Both the position numbers and the translations under genes were made by a program. 64,000 bases of DNA from Alcaligenaceae bacterium CGII-47. Its GTDB lineage: Bacteria > Pseudomonadota > Gammaproteobacteria > Burkholderiales > Burkholderiaceae_B. Positions 43,701 through 51,366 of this stretch are shown here, piece after piece (position 1 is the first letter of the stretch; every line of letters begins with the position of its first letter). The notes beneath the pieces were generated by a model. It saw only the letters and a program-made list of their open reading frames with translations, had not been told where the DNA came from and searched no databases. Location: assembly GCA_019166125.1 (NCBI GenBank), contig JAHTBO010000009.1, forward strand, positions 96,531 to 160,530, written 5' to 3'.

Positions 43701-44435
43701 TCAGGCTGGGCGGCCACCCAAATACAATTCACGCATTCGCTCGTCGTTCATGAGCGCGTCGGCGGGGCCAGTGATGGCGACTGTGCCCATTGAAAGCACA
43801 TAAGCGCGATCTGAAATGCGCAAGGCCTCCATGGCATTTTGCTCGACCATAAGAATAGTGACTAATTCCTTTGCACGGATCTGCTGGATCGCCTCGAAGA
43901 CCTCATCGAGCATTTTCGGAGACAGGCCAGCCGAAGGTTCGTCGAGTAGCAAGATTGTCGGTTCGGGCATCAAGGCGCGCGCTAGCGCCAGGATCTGACG
44001 TTCGCCACCCGATAGTGATGCGGCCGATGCGCTAAGTTTGCGCTCGAGCACCGGGTATAGCGTGCAAAGCGTTTCAATGCGGCGGCGGCACGCGTTGTCG
44101 TCCAGGTAATGGCCGCCAACGCGTAAATTGTCATGGACCGAAAGAGAGGTGAATACGTTTTCGGTTTGTGGAACAAAGCCCAGGCCATGGCGACGGATTT
44201 TGTCATGAACTGCGATGCGCGAGACATCCTTGCCCTCGAATAGTATCTTGCCCAGGCGCGGCCGAATGTAGCCCGCAATGGTTTTGAGCAACGTCGATTT
44301 GCCGCATCCATTGGGCCCGAGCAGGGTGACAATTTCGGCTGCGTCTGTGTGTAAGGATATTCCACACAGCACGTCGACATCACGCGTGTAGCCAGCGATG
44401 ATGTCCTTGACTTCGATTACTCTGTTATTGGTCAT
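43701..44435 (-). CDS. livF: LIV-type ABC transporter ATPase LivF
   Basis: A 244-residue ATPase with Walker A LGPNGCGKST, LGFVPQTENVFTSLSVHDNL, signature LSGGERQILALARALM and Walker B ILLLDEPSAGLSPK. Last gene of a five-gene minus-strand operon for branched-chain-type amino acid or carboxylate uptake. Start overlaps the livG stop by 4 bases. Confidence 0.94.
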   Translation of the reverse strand: MTNNRVIEVKDIIAGYTRDVDVLCGISLHTDAAEIVTLLGPNGCGKSTLLKTIAGYIRPRLGKILFEGKDVSRIAVHDKIRRHGLGFVPQTENVFTSLSVHDNLRVGGHYLDDNACRRRIETLCTLYPVLERKLSASAASLSGGERQILALARALMPEPTILLLDEPSAGLSPKMLDEVFEAIQQIRAKELVTILMVEQNAMEALRISDRAYVLSMGTVAITGPADALMNDERMRELYLGGRPA

Positions 44436-45244
44436 GAGGCGAGAACCTGGATCTTTTGCATACCCGTGGTATTGGTACGGTTTACAGGGCGTGCATTACC
44501 AAGATAGGCATCGAGCACTTGTTCATTGGTGGCAAGTTCTTCGGGCCGACAGTTCGCAACAATATGACCGCGATCCAGCACTACACAGCGATGGCAGAGT
44601 TCGCGTATGAAATGCATATCGTGTTCGACCACAACTAGGGTCATGCCTCGGGTATTGAGGCGTTGTAGCGCACTGACGATGTCGCGTTTGAGGTTTGGGT
44701 GGACACCGGCTGTGGGCTCATCGAGCATGAGTATTTTTGGGTCTGCCATTAATGCACAGACGATACCCAAGAGTTTTTTTTGACCACCTGATAATGCGGC
44801 AGAGGACAGATTACGAACGGGGGTGAGCTGTAGCTCATTGAGCAAGGCGTCGGCCTTTTCACGTGCCTGCTGCTCTGCTGACCGTGCGGCGGGCGTGTTC
44901 AACAGTGTCGCCCAAAAGCCATGATGCCCCGTTGCTGCCGCCATCGCGACTTCAATAGTCGTCATTTTCTGGGGCATGGAGGGCAGCTGAAACGTGCGAG
45001 CGATGCCGGTTTTTACGATATTGTGGGCCGTCAGTGATTCGATTCGTTGGCGCTCATAAATAATCTGGCCGCTGTCGGGCGCTTCGAAGCCAGTGATCGT
45101 ATTGAGTAGCGTGCTTTTGCCCGAACCGTTGGGGCCCAGTAGACCGACGATTTCGCCTGCATGGACGTCGATGTTGACATTCTGCAGCACGTGGTTGCCG
45201 CCGAATGCTTTGGCGATCGATTTGACTTGGAGCAACGGTGTCAC
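44432..45244 (-). CDS. livG: LIV-type ABC transporter ATPase LivG
   Basis: A 270-residue ATPase with Walker A LLGPNGSGKST, ARTFQLPSMPQKMT, signature LSGGQKKLLGIVCALMADPKILMLDEPTAGVHP. The glycine-rich signature reads LSGGQKKL. The C-terminal 25 residues run beyond the usual LivG end. It overlaps livM by 4 bp. Confidence 0.93.
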   Translation of the reverse strand: MTPLLQVKSIAKAFGGNHVLQNVNIDVHAGEIVGLLGPNGSGKSTLLNTITGFEAPDSGQIIYERQRIESLTAHNIVKTGIARTFQLPSMPQKMTTIEVAMAAATGHHGFWATLLNTPAARSAEQQAREKADALLNELQLTPVRNLSSAALSGGQKKLLGIVCALMADPKILMLDEPTAGVHPNLKRDIVSALQRLNTRGMTLVVVEHDMHFIRELCHRCVVLDRGHIVANCRPEELATNEQVLDAYLGNARPVNRTNTTGMQKIQVLAS

Positions 45245-46131
45245 GATGGTATTTTCCTCAGTTTTTCAGGGATGAGCCCTTGGGTACGCCACAATAGGCA
45301 GCTCAAAAGAAGGAATCCGATCATGCCCAGGCGCAGTGCCCCTGTAATATCTGAATTAAAGTCGAAAATGTCTTTGATAAACGGCACGAGTGTGTAGGCC
45401 GCCTGTACCAGCAGGACGCCGACGATCACGCCCAGCGTATTGCCCAAGCCGCCTATCATCAGCATGGTCCAGAGCAGAAATGTTTCGGCTGCGAGCATGT
45501 AGTCAGGGCCGACAAAGCTCATATAGTGTGCGTACAGTGATCCGCCGATAGCGGTGAGTGCTGCGCCCATCATTAATGCACGCGATTTGAGGGCAGTCAG
45601 GTTATAGCCCATACAGGTCGCCAGGCGGGGTTCTTCGCGCATCAACCGTAACGCACGACCCAGGCGCCCATCGCCAATGCGATGGCAGATCCAGGCGAAC
45701 AATGCAACGACAGTGATCACAAATGCCATGAATGCCAGTGCATCGTAGGGGCGTGGCCAACTTTCAAATAAAGAGGGCAGTGCACCGATCCCTTGGGCGC
45801 CGCCCGTAAGCCAATCTTCGTTATTGGCGATGGTACGTATGATCTCTGCAATAGCCAGTGTGACGATCGCCCAGTAGTCAGCACCGAGTCGGCGCCCGAG
45901 CCGAGCCATGCACCACGCCAATGCCATGGCCGCGGCCACACCAATCGCGGCACCGCTTAGGGCCCCCATCCCCGCCTGGATAGCGATGCCTGTGGCGTAG
46001 GCGCCCAGTCCGGCAAATGCAATATGCCCAAAATTCAGCAGGCCCGAGTAGCCGGCTTGTACGTGCAGGCCCAGCGCCATCAGGGCATAGATTCCTGCGA
46101 TGGTCACGGACGAAATAAAGAAATCAAACAC
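45241..46131 (-). CDS. livM: LIV-type ABC transporter permease LivM
   Basis: A 296-residue permease with about eight to nine helices and GYSGLLNFGHIAFAGLGAYATG near the N-terminus, EEPRLATCMGYNLTALKSRALMMGAALTAIGGSLYAHY and a C-terminal hydrophobic segment. I prefer the GTG at 46131, which has GAGGTG upstream and overlaps the livH stop. A TTG at 46149 is the alternative. Confidence 0.92.
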   Translation of the reverse strand: MFDFFISSVTIAGIYALMALGLHVQAGYSGLLNFGHIAFAGLGAYATGIAIQAGMGALSGAAIGVAAAMALAWCMARLGRRLGADYWAIVTLAIAEIIRTIANNEDWLTGGAQGIGALPSLFESWPRPYDALAFMAFVITVVALFAWICHRIGDGRLGRALRLMREEPRLATCMGYNLTALKSRALMMGAALTAIGGSLYAHYMSFVGPDYMLAAETFLLWTMLMIGGLGNTLGVIVGVLLVQAAYTLVPFIKDIFDFNSDITGALRLGMIGFLLLSCLLWRTQGLIPEKLRKIPS

Positions 46132-47017
46132 GTCGCACCTCGCGATCAAACAGGCCGTATGGACGGAATAGCAAGGCCAGCAGCAGGATCAGAAAGGATG
46201 CGGCGCTGATATATGAGATTGGCAAAAAGGTGAGTTCTTTGCCGAACATCCATCCGAAGTTGGTATTGGTGACGATGGTTTCGGCCAGAGCGATCAGGAA
46301 CGCGCCAGCGACCGCACCGATTGGATTGCCTAACCCGCCCAGGATGGCAGCCGCAAAAACCGGAAGCAATAGGTCGTGTCCCATATTGATATGTGCACCC
46401 GTGGATAAGGCGAGTGCGCTGCCGCCCAGGCCCGCGAGGGCACCGCTGGTGAAGTCGACCAGATAGACAATGCGTTGCGCGTTTAAACCGGATGCGTCAG
46501 CGAGCGCCCGGTTTGACGCCAGCGCTCGCATGGCGCGTCCGGTGCGGGTGTGGAACCACAGAATCCAAAATAAGATCAACGCTGCGATGGTGACGCTTAC
46601 CGTATAGATTTGGGTGATCGGTACGCTGGCATCGGCAATCAATATCGGTTGGGTAAAGGGCAGGTTGAACATACGCGGGAAGGATCCCGACAGGCCCAGG
46701 GCGCATGCGACGATCAGCATCGAAACCGCCAGCGATCCGATCATGGCGATCGCAGGTCCAGAGTGAATCAAGCGCTGAAAGATGAGGCGATGCAATATCA
46801 GTGTAAAAACACCGGTGAGCAGGCTGGAGATGATAATGGCACCGACGATGGGTACCTCGAATGAGGTGGCTGCATACGTTAGATAGGCACCGACCATCGC
46901 ATATTGGGTGTGAGCAATATTAGGAAATTTGGCCAGGCCATAGACCATGCTCAAGCCCAGCGCAACGAGAGCCAGATCCGATGTGCGCAGTAGCGTCTCG
47001 ATGAGAATTTGAACCAT
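46124..47017 (-). CDS. livH: LIV-type ABC transporter permease LivH
   Basis: A 297-residue permease. GLSMVYGLAKFPNIAHTQYAMVGAYLTY, RTGRAMRALASNRALADASGLNAQRIV and FAAAILGGLGNPIGAVAGAFLIALAETI are family marks. The ATG at 47017 (MVQILIETLLRTSDL) gives a typical N-terminus; the frame from 47047 adds ten residues. Confidence 0.93.
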   Translation of the reverse strand: MVQILIETLLRTSDLALVALGLSMVYGLAKFPNIAHTQYAMVGAYLTYAATSFEVPIVGAIIISSLLTGVFTLILHRLIFQRLIHSGPAIAMIGSLAVSMLIVACALGLSGSFPRMFNLPFTQPILIADASVPITQIYTVSVTIAALILFWILWFHTRTGRAMRALASNRALADASGLNAQRIVYLVDFTSGALAGLGGSALALSTGAHINMGHDLLLPVFAAAILGGLGNPIGAVAGAFLIALAETIVTNTNFGWMFGKELTFLPISYISAASFLILLLALLFRPYGLFDREVRRV

Positions 47018-47092
47018 TGTGTTAATACCTGGACAGGCGAGTGTCAACGGGTCGGGGGTGGCGTATTGGGCGGCCCCGACCCAAGCCAGAAT

Positions 47093-48211
47093 TTACCGTC
47101 GAACGACCTTGCCGCCGTCGTACTTCAGCTTAGCGTACGGTGGGTCAAGACGTTGACGATCCTGATCAAGCTTGATCATTCCGGTGACGCCCTGAAAGCC
47201 TGTCTTGCCCAGTTCGTTCAATGCGGCTTGTACGTTTGTCGACTTGGTCGACTGAGCCTTATTGATCGCTGCGGCCGCCAGCATGACGCCATCATAAGCG
47301 TAGCCCGTATACGACGTTTTCATGGGCTCTTTGTATTTGGCTGCAAAAGCCTGGGCGTAGGCCTCACCGACCGGGCCTTCGTACGAACCGACTTCCATGC
47401 CAATCTGGCCTTGTGCGATATCCGCTGGGGTATCACTTAAGCTGTTGGTGAGCAAGATTGCATACCAGGGCTGTTTACGTAGACCCAGTTCAAATGCTTC
47501 GCGATTGATGATCGCTGATTCGTGACCGTAGGCGGTATAGACGTAGCCATCAGGCTGGCTGCGTGCCATTTGCTGCAATTCGCGACGATACGAGGACTGA
47601 CCCGCCGTGTAGAGAACCTCTGTCAGGATTTTGCCGCCGAGCTTTTCGTACTCTACGCGAAAACCATGAGCAACCCCTTGGCCGTAGGCATTATTGGGTG
47701 CGATGATCGCGATCTTGTGCATGCCTTGAGAGTAAACGTCCGCAGAAGAAAATTTGTTCCCAATGTCCTCGAGGCCGATTAGGTTGAACGATGATGTCCC
47801 CAGCTCACGGATCTTGACACTGGTACTGGCGATATTGATATGCGTGACACCTTCTTTGACGAGGTATTGCGCCATGGGCAGCGTAATGCCTGAAGAGTAC
47901 TCGCCAAGCACGACAGGCACTTTATCGACTGTTGCCAGTTTACGTGCCGCACTAATTGCAGTCGTGGGGTTGCCGGCCGAGTCCTCGATGATCACTGCAA
48001 ATTTCTTACCGAGCACCCCCCCGTTTTCATTGACCTTATCCACAGCGAGATCGACAGCGCGGCGTACGTCTTCGCCGACAGTGGCGTTAACCCCTGTCAA
48101 CGACAGTATTGCGCCTATTTGGACGGTGTCCTGTGCTGACACGCTGGACCAGGTGAACGCTGAGGCCACTAGGCAAGCTGTTGCCAAGAGAGGACGGACT
48201 GTTAAGTTCAT
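47093..48211 (-). CDS. LIV-type periplasmic substrate-binding protein
   Basis: A 372-residue Peripla_BP_6 (LivK-like) protein with Sec signal peptide (MNLTVRPLLATACLVASAFTWSSVSAQD). VQIGAILSLTGVNATVGEDVRRAVDLAVDKVNENGG is the family start. First gene of the liv operon. Its ligand is unknown. Position in a block with 5-oxoprolinase, aminotransferase and methylsuccinyl-CoA genes suggests a (methyl)pyroglutamate or branched dicarboxylic amino acid rather than leucine, by context only. Confidence 0.9.
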   Translation of the reverse strand: MNLTVRPLLATACLVASAFTWSSVSAQDTVQIGAILSLTGVNATVGEDVRRAVDLAVDKVNENGGVLGKKFAVIIEDSAGNPTTAISAARKLATVDKVPVVLGEYSSGITLPMAQYLVKEGVTHINIASTSVKIRELGTSSFNLIGLEDIGNKFSSADVYSQGMHKIAIIAPNNAYGQGVAHGFRVEYEKLGGKILTEVLYTAGQSSYRRELQQMARSQPDGYVYTAYGHESAIINREAFELGLRKQPWYAILLTNSLSDTPADIAQGQIGMEVGSYEGPVGEAYAQAFAAKYKEPMKTSYTGYAYDGVMLAAAAINKAQSTKSTNVQAALNELGKTGFQGVTGMIKLDQDRQRLDPPYAKLKYDGGKVVRR

Positions 48212-48515
48212 GGCTTACTCCATTTTTGAAAAAACCGGGCGGTTGATAATCATTGTCGTGAACCCGGAGGTTGGCTAGAGGCACCGTATGCAGGCCCTTG
48301 TTGGTTCTGCTGCTGGAACGTAAAGCTCATGCACAGATAGGCCGCGCATGAGCTTTACGTTCCAGCCTCGTTAGCTGGGGGTTGTTCGTTTGTGGTGATG
48401 TGATCTGCGGGTACTCCCTTATTTAGTTATTTTGTTTAGACAATATTCGCGAATTAAGATATAGTTTATATAGGATTGGATACAATAACAATATAGGGTA
48501 TACGCTAGTCACGGG
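48212..48515. other. Intergenic region liv operon / gntR
   Basis: A 304-bp divergent control region. It contains a long perfect inverted repeat (48313-48365, listed separately) and an AT-rich segment (48420-48510), probably promoters and the binding site of the GntR regulator. The latter includes ATTGGATACAAT and GGGTATACGC. No protein-coding sequence is seen. Confidence 0.6.
48313..48365. repeat. Perfect 20-bp inverted repeat
   Basis: Arms 48313-48332 and 48346-48365 are exact reverse complements separated by 13 bases. Neither side has a T-run, so it is not a simple intrinsic terminator. It lies about 100 bp upstream of the liv binding-protein start and 150 bp upstream of gntR. Confidence 0.9.
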
Positions 48516-49208
48516 ATGATCATGGACGCTACGATAGAGACGACGGCAGATGGATCTAAAGGGTTGCCGTATCGAATAAGAGAGTGCTTAAGAGCAGAGA
48601 TACTGAGGGGTGTTCTGCGCGCGGGAGAGCCGCTTAAGCAGGATGCGCTGGCTGCTCGTTTTCACAGCAGCCGTATCCCTGTGCGCGAAGCGTTACGCCA
48701 GCTTGAGGCAGAAGGGCTGGTGACCTACGAACGTAATCGCGGCGCCGTTGTGGCGATGATGGATCTGACACTCGTGTGCGAAATCCTTGATGTCCGGATT
48801 GCCCTTGAGTGCTATGCGGCACGGATTGCAGTGCCTAATATGGTTTCGCGCGATTACGACACGATGCGAGACATCCTTGACGCGTATTCGGCATCGAGTT
48901 CAACGGCTGAATGGTCTGACTATAACCGCCGCTTTCATCTGGCGCTTAGTGCGCCTTCGAATAATCAGAGCCTGCGCAAGCTGATTGATGAGTACGTATT
49001 GAATACCGATCGTTATACGCACGAGATGATGCCCGCGACAACGGTCAAGGACGGGCCGCAGGCCGAGCACTACCTCATTCTGGATGCGTGCATGCGCAAA
49101 CAACCGCTCGAGGTCGCTTCGCTGCTCGAAGAACACATTCTTGAATCGAAGAAAAACCTGATTGCGTCGGCCCGCTTGCGACAAGAAAAGTGGGGCCTTG
49201 CCCAATAG
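48516..49208 (+). CDS. GntR family (FCD domain) transcriptional regulator
   Basis: A 230-residue FadR/VanR-type regulator. The winged helix GLPYRIRECLRAEILRGVLRAGEPLKQDALAARFHSSRIPVREALRQLEAEGLVTYERNRGAVVA (residues 16-80) is followed by an all-helical FCD ligand domain. The start may be 48516 or 48522. It is divergent from the liv operon and 41 bp before lysR. It likely controls the surrounding catabolic block; in this subfamily the ligands are usually small carboxylates. Confidence 0.91.
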   Translation: MIMDATIETTADGSKGLPYRIRECLRAEILRGVLRAGEPLKQDALAARFHSSRIPVREALRQLEAEGLVTYERNRGAVVAMMDLTLVCEILDVRIALECYAARIAVPNMVSRDYDTMRDILDAYSASSSTAEWSDYNRRFHLALSAPSNNQSLRKLIDEYVLNTDRYTHEMMPATTVKDGPQAEHYLILDACMRKQPLEVASLLEEHILESKKNLIASARLRQEKWGLAQ

Positions 49209-49249
49209 CGATGCTTCTTGGTCGCGATCGACTCTGAAAAAGGGATCTT

Positions 49250-50398
49250 ATGACTATTCCACGTCGGTTTCTGCCCCCCACAGCCATGCTTGTTGCATTC
49301 GAAGCTGCTGCGCGCACCGGTAACTTTACGCAGGCGGCGGCGGAGTTGAATTACACCCAGAGTGCGATCAGCCGCCAGGTGCGCGCGCTTGAAGACAGAT
49401 TGGGCACCATACTTTTCGTGCGGGATCGCCAACGTGTTGTCCTGACCAACGCGGGCGTCAGTTATGCGCGTGAGATCCGTGAGGCGCTCAGGCATATTGG
49501 CGCAGCGTCTCTGGCGGTCAAGGTAAATCCCCATGTGATGTCTTTGAACTTGGCCGTGCCGCCCACGTTTGCCGCACGTTGGCTGATGCCTAGAATTCAT
49601 GAGTTTCTTGCGGCGCATCCCAACGTCACCGTCAATTTTTCGACTCGTACGACCGTCTTCGATTTTCAGCGTGATCCATTTGATTGTGCGCTGCACTTTG
49701 GCAAGGTGCCCTGGGCTGGTGCCGAATCAGCGCGGCTCATGGACGAATCCGTTGTGGCTGTGGCAAGCGCGGGGTTCGCCGCTGCCCATCGCTACACCGC
49801 GCCCAAAGACCTGGTGAGTGCGCCCTTGCTGATCTTGTCGTCTCGCGTAGATGCCTGGGAGCACTGGTTCGAGATGAACGGGGTGGCGCATGACGCCGTA
49901 ACCGGACCCTTGTTTGACCAGTTTGAACCGTTGGCGGCTGCCGCGCGAGCAGGCCTTGGCGTGGCGCTCGTGCCGCAGTTTCTCTTTGCTGAAGAGATTG
50001 CGCGTGGCGAGTTGGTGCCAGTGCTTGATACGGTTACGCCGTCAGAGCATTCATATCATTTAGTCTGGCCTCAGAATCGCAAGAGCAATCCTGTGCTGGC
50101 GCACTTTCGTGACTGGATTGTGGCCCAGAGTGACGCCGCTCAGACGCAGCGGGGCAGTCCGATGATCCGGCTATCGAACAGCCGCCCCAATTCGGCAGAA
50201 CTCAGCCCTAGTACAGTGCTTAGCACCTCTTCAGTGTGTTCGCCCAATGTTGGTGCGGGCCGCGGCGGCAAGCGTGAGCCACTGGAGAAATTCAGTGGTA
50301 ATCCAGGCATCAGGTATTCGCCGACGCCAGGCTGTTCGATGGTCGAGAACAGCGGGTTTGAGCGGATGCCATCAGAGTGGGTAGTCACCAGCTCTTGA
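49250..50398 (+). CDS. LysR family regulator (GcvA-like) with antisense C-terminal extension
   Basis: A 382-residue LysR protein. The helix-turn-helix is in LVAFEAAARTGNFTQAAAELNYTQSAISRQVRALEDRLG (residues 14-52), and the substrate domain runs to about residue 298 (VLAHFRDWIVAQSD), the usual LysR end. The last 85 or so residues have no LysR counterpart. They are encoded on the strand opposite the 3' end of the CoA-transferase gene (overlap 50140-50398). The native stop seems to have been lost, or the family end here is genuinely extended. Probably regulates the Mct/Mcd/E1 genes. Confidence 0.85.
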   Translation: MTIPRRFLPPTAMLVAFEAAARTGNFTQAAAELNYTQSAISRQVRALEDRLGTILFVRDRQRVVLTNAGVSYAREIREALRHIGAASLAVKVNPHVMSLNLAVPPTFAARWLMPRIHEFLAAHPNVTVNFSTRTTVFDFQRDPFDCALHFGKVPWAGAESARLMDESVVAVASAGFAAAHRYTAPKDLVSAPLLILSSRVDAWEHWFEMNGVAHDAVTGPLFDQFEPLAAAARAGLGVALVPQFLFAEEIARGELVPVLDTVTPSEHSYHLVWPQNRKSNPVLAHFRDWIVAQSDAAQTQRGSPMIRLSNSRPNSAELSPSTVLSTSSVCSPNVGAGRGGKREPLEKFSGNPGIRYSPTPGCSMVENSGFERMPSEWVVTSS

Positions 50399-51366
50399 AC
50401 GGTCTGGTATTTGCCCCAGCAGACTTTATTTTTTTCGAACGACGCGGCGATTTGTGCGTAGGTGTGATGTTGACACCACGTCTCGATCAGCGCAGCAATG
50501 TGGTGGCGAGCATTGAATCGTTCGCCTTCTTTGTCGAGATCTATATTAAGTCTTTGCTCTAGTGATGCAATATCATGCTCGATTTCGGTTGCACGACATA
50601 GTGCCCTCCATTGTTTGAGCGTCAGCCCAACCACCATGATCCGTTCGCTATCGGCACTTAAGAAATCCCGACCAAAGGCACCATACAAATAATTGCCGAT
50701 GCGTTCTCGGCGGGTTCCCAGTTGCGCCTCGGCGATAAATCCTAAATGCCCCATAACCGCCTGCGCCGCGTCTTCGAGCGCCAGTGTCACGTGCTGTCCC
50801 GTGCCTTTTTGACGCCGCCTGCGCTCGGCAGCCAGGATTCCGATGGCCGCCATATTCCCAGTGATCAAGTCCCAAGCCGGCAGGACGTGATTGCAGACCT
50901 GGTCACTGTCCGGCTCGCCGGTCAGTAAGGGCAGGCCGACTTGGGGATTGACGGTATAGTCGAGTGCGGAGCGGCCATGGCGGTCTCCGGTTATGGTGAG
51001 CTGGATCAGATCGGGCCGTCGTTGGCACAATGTTTCGTAATCGAGCATGCCACGCGCCGGGAAATTGGTCAGCAACATGCCTGCGTCAGGTCCCGGGGCG
51101 GTGATCAGGGCAGTCGCGAGTTCTTTTCCTTCAGCGCAGGCAAGATCGATAGTGACTGATTTCTTTGATTTGTTTAGGCCACACCAAAACAGGCTGACGT
51201 TATCTTGGGTGACAGGCCAACGCCGATAGTCTAGACCGCCGTTGGGTGGGTCAATCCGGATCACCTCGGCGCCCAACTGCGCGAGGGTCATTCCTCCCAA
51301 AGGTGCAGCAACGAATGCTGACGCCTCGATGATGCGTACCCCCGCTAAGATAGGTTCAGATTGCAT
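50140..51366 (-). CDS. mct: Mesaconyl-CoA C1-C4 CoA transferase-like enzyme (2-methylfumaryl-CoA isomerase)
   Basis: A 408-residue CaiB/BaiF protein that closely resembles, from memory, the Mct enzymes of Chloroflexus and Accumulibacter. Shared segments include SAFVAAPLGGMTLAQLGAEVIR, GGLDYRRWPVT, LFWCGLNKSKKS, LLTNFPARGML, DYTVNPQVGLPLLTG, NHVLPAWDLITGNMAA and GNYLYGAFGRDF. Mct moves CoA within mesaconyl-CoA from C1 to C4. The ATG at 51366 overlaps the upstream dehydrogenase stop by 11 bp and gives the correct start. Adjacent Mcd makes its substrate. Function is inferred from similarity, not measured. Confidence 0.85.
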   Translation of the reverse strand: MQSEPILAGVRIIEASAFVAAPLGGMTLAQLGAEVIRIDPPNGGLDYRRWPVTQDNVSLFWCGLNKSKKSVTIDLACAEGKELATALITAPGPDAGMLLTNFPARGMLDYETLCQRRPDLIQLTITGDRHGRSALDYTVNPQVGLPLLTGEPDSDQVCNHVLPAWDLITGNMAAIGILAAERRRRQKGTGQHVTLALEDAAQAVMGHLGFIAEAQLGTRRERIGNYLYGAFGRDFLSADSERIMVVGLTLKQWRALCRATEIEHDIASLEQRLNIDLDKEGERFNARHHIAALIETWCQHHTYAQIAASFEKNKVCWGKYQTVQELVTTHSDGIRSNPLFSTIEQPGVGEYLMPGLPLNFSSGSRLPPRPAPTLGEHTEEVLSTVLGLSSAELGRLFDSRIIGLPRCV

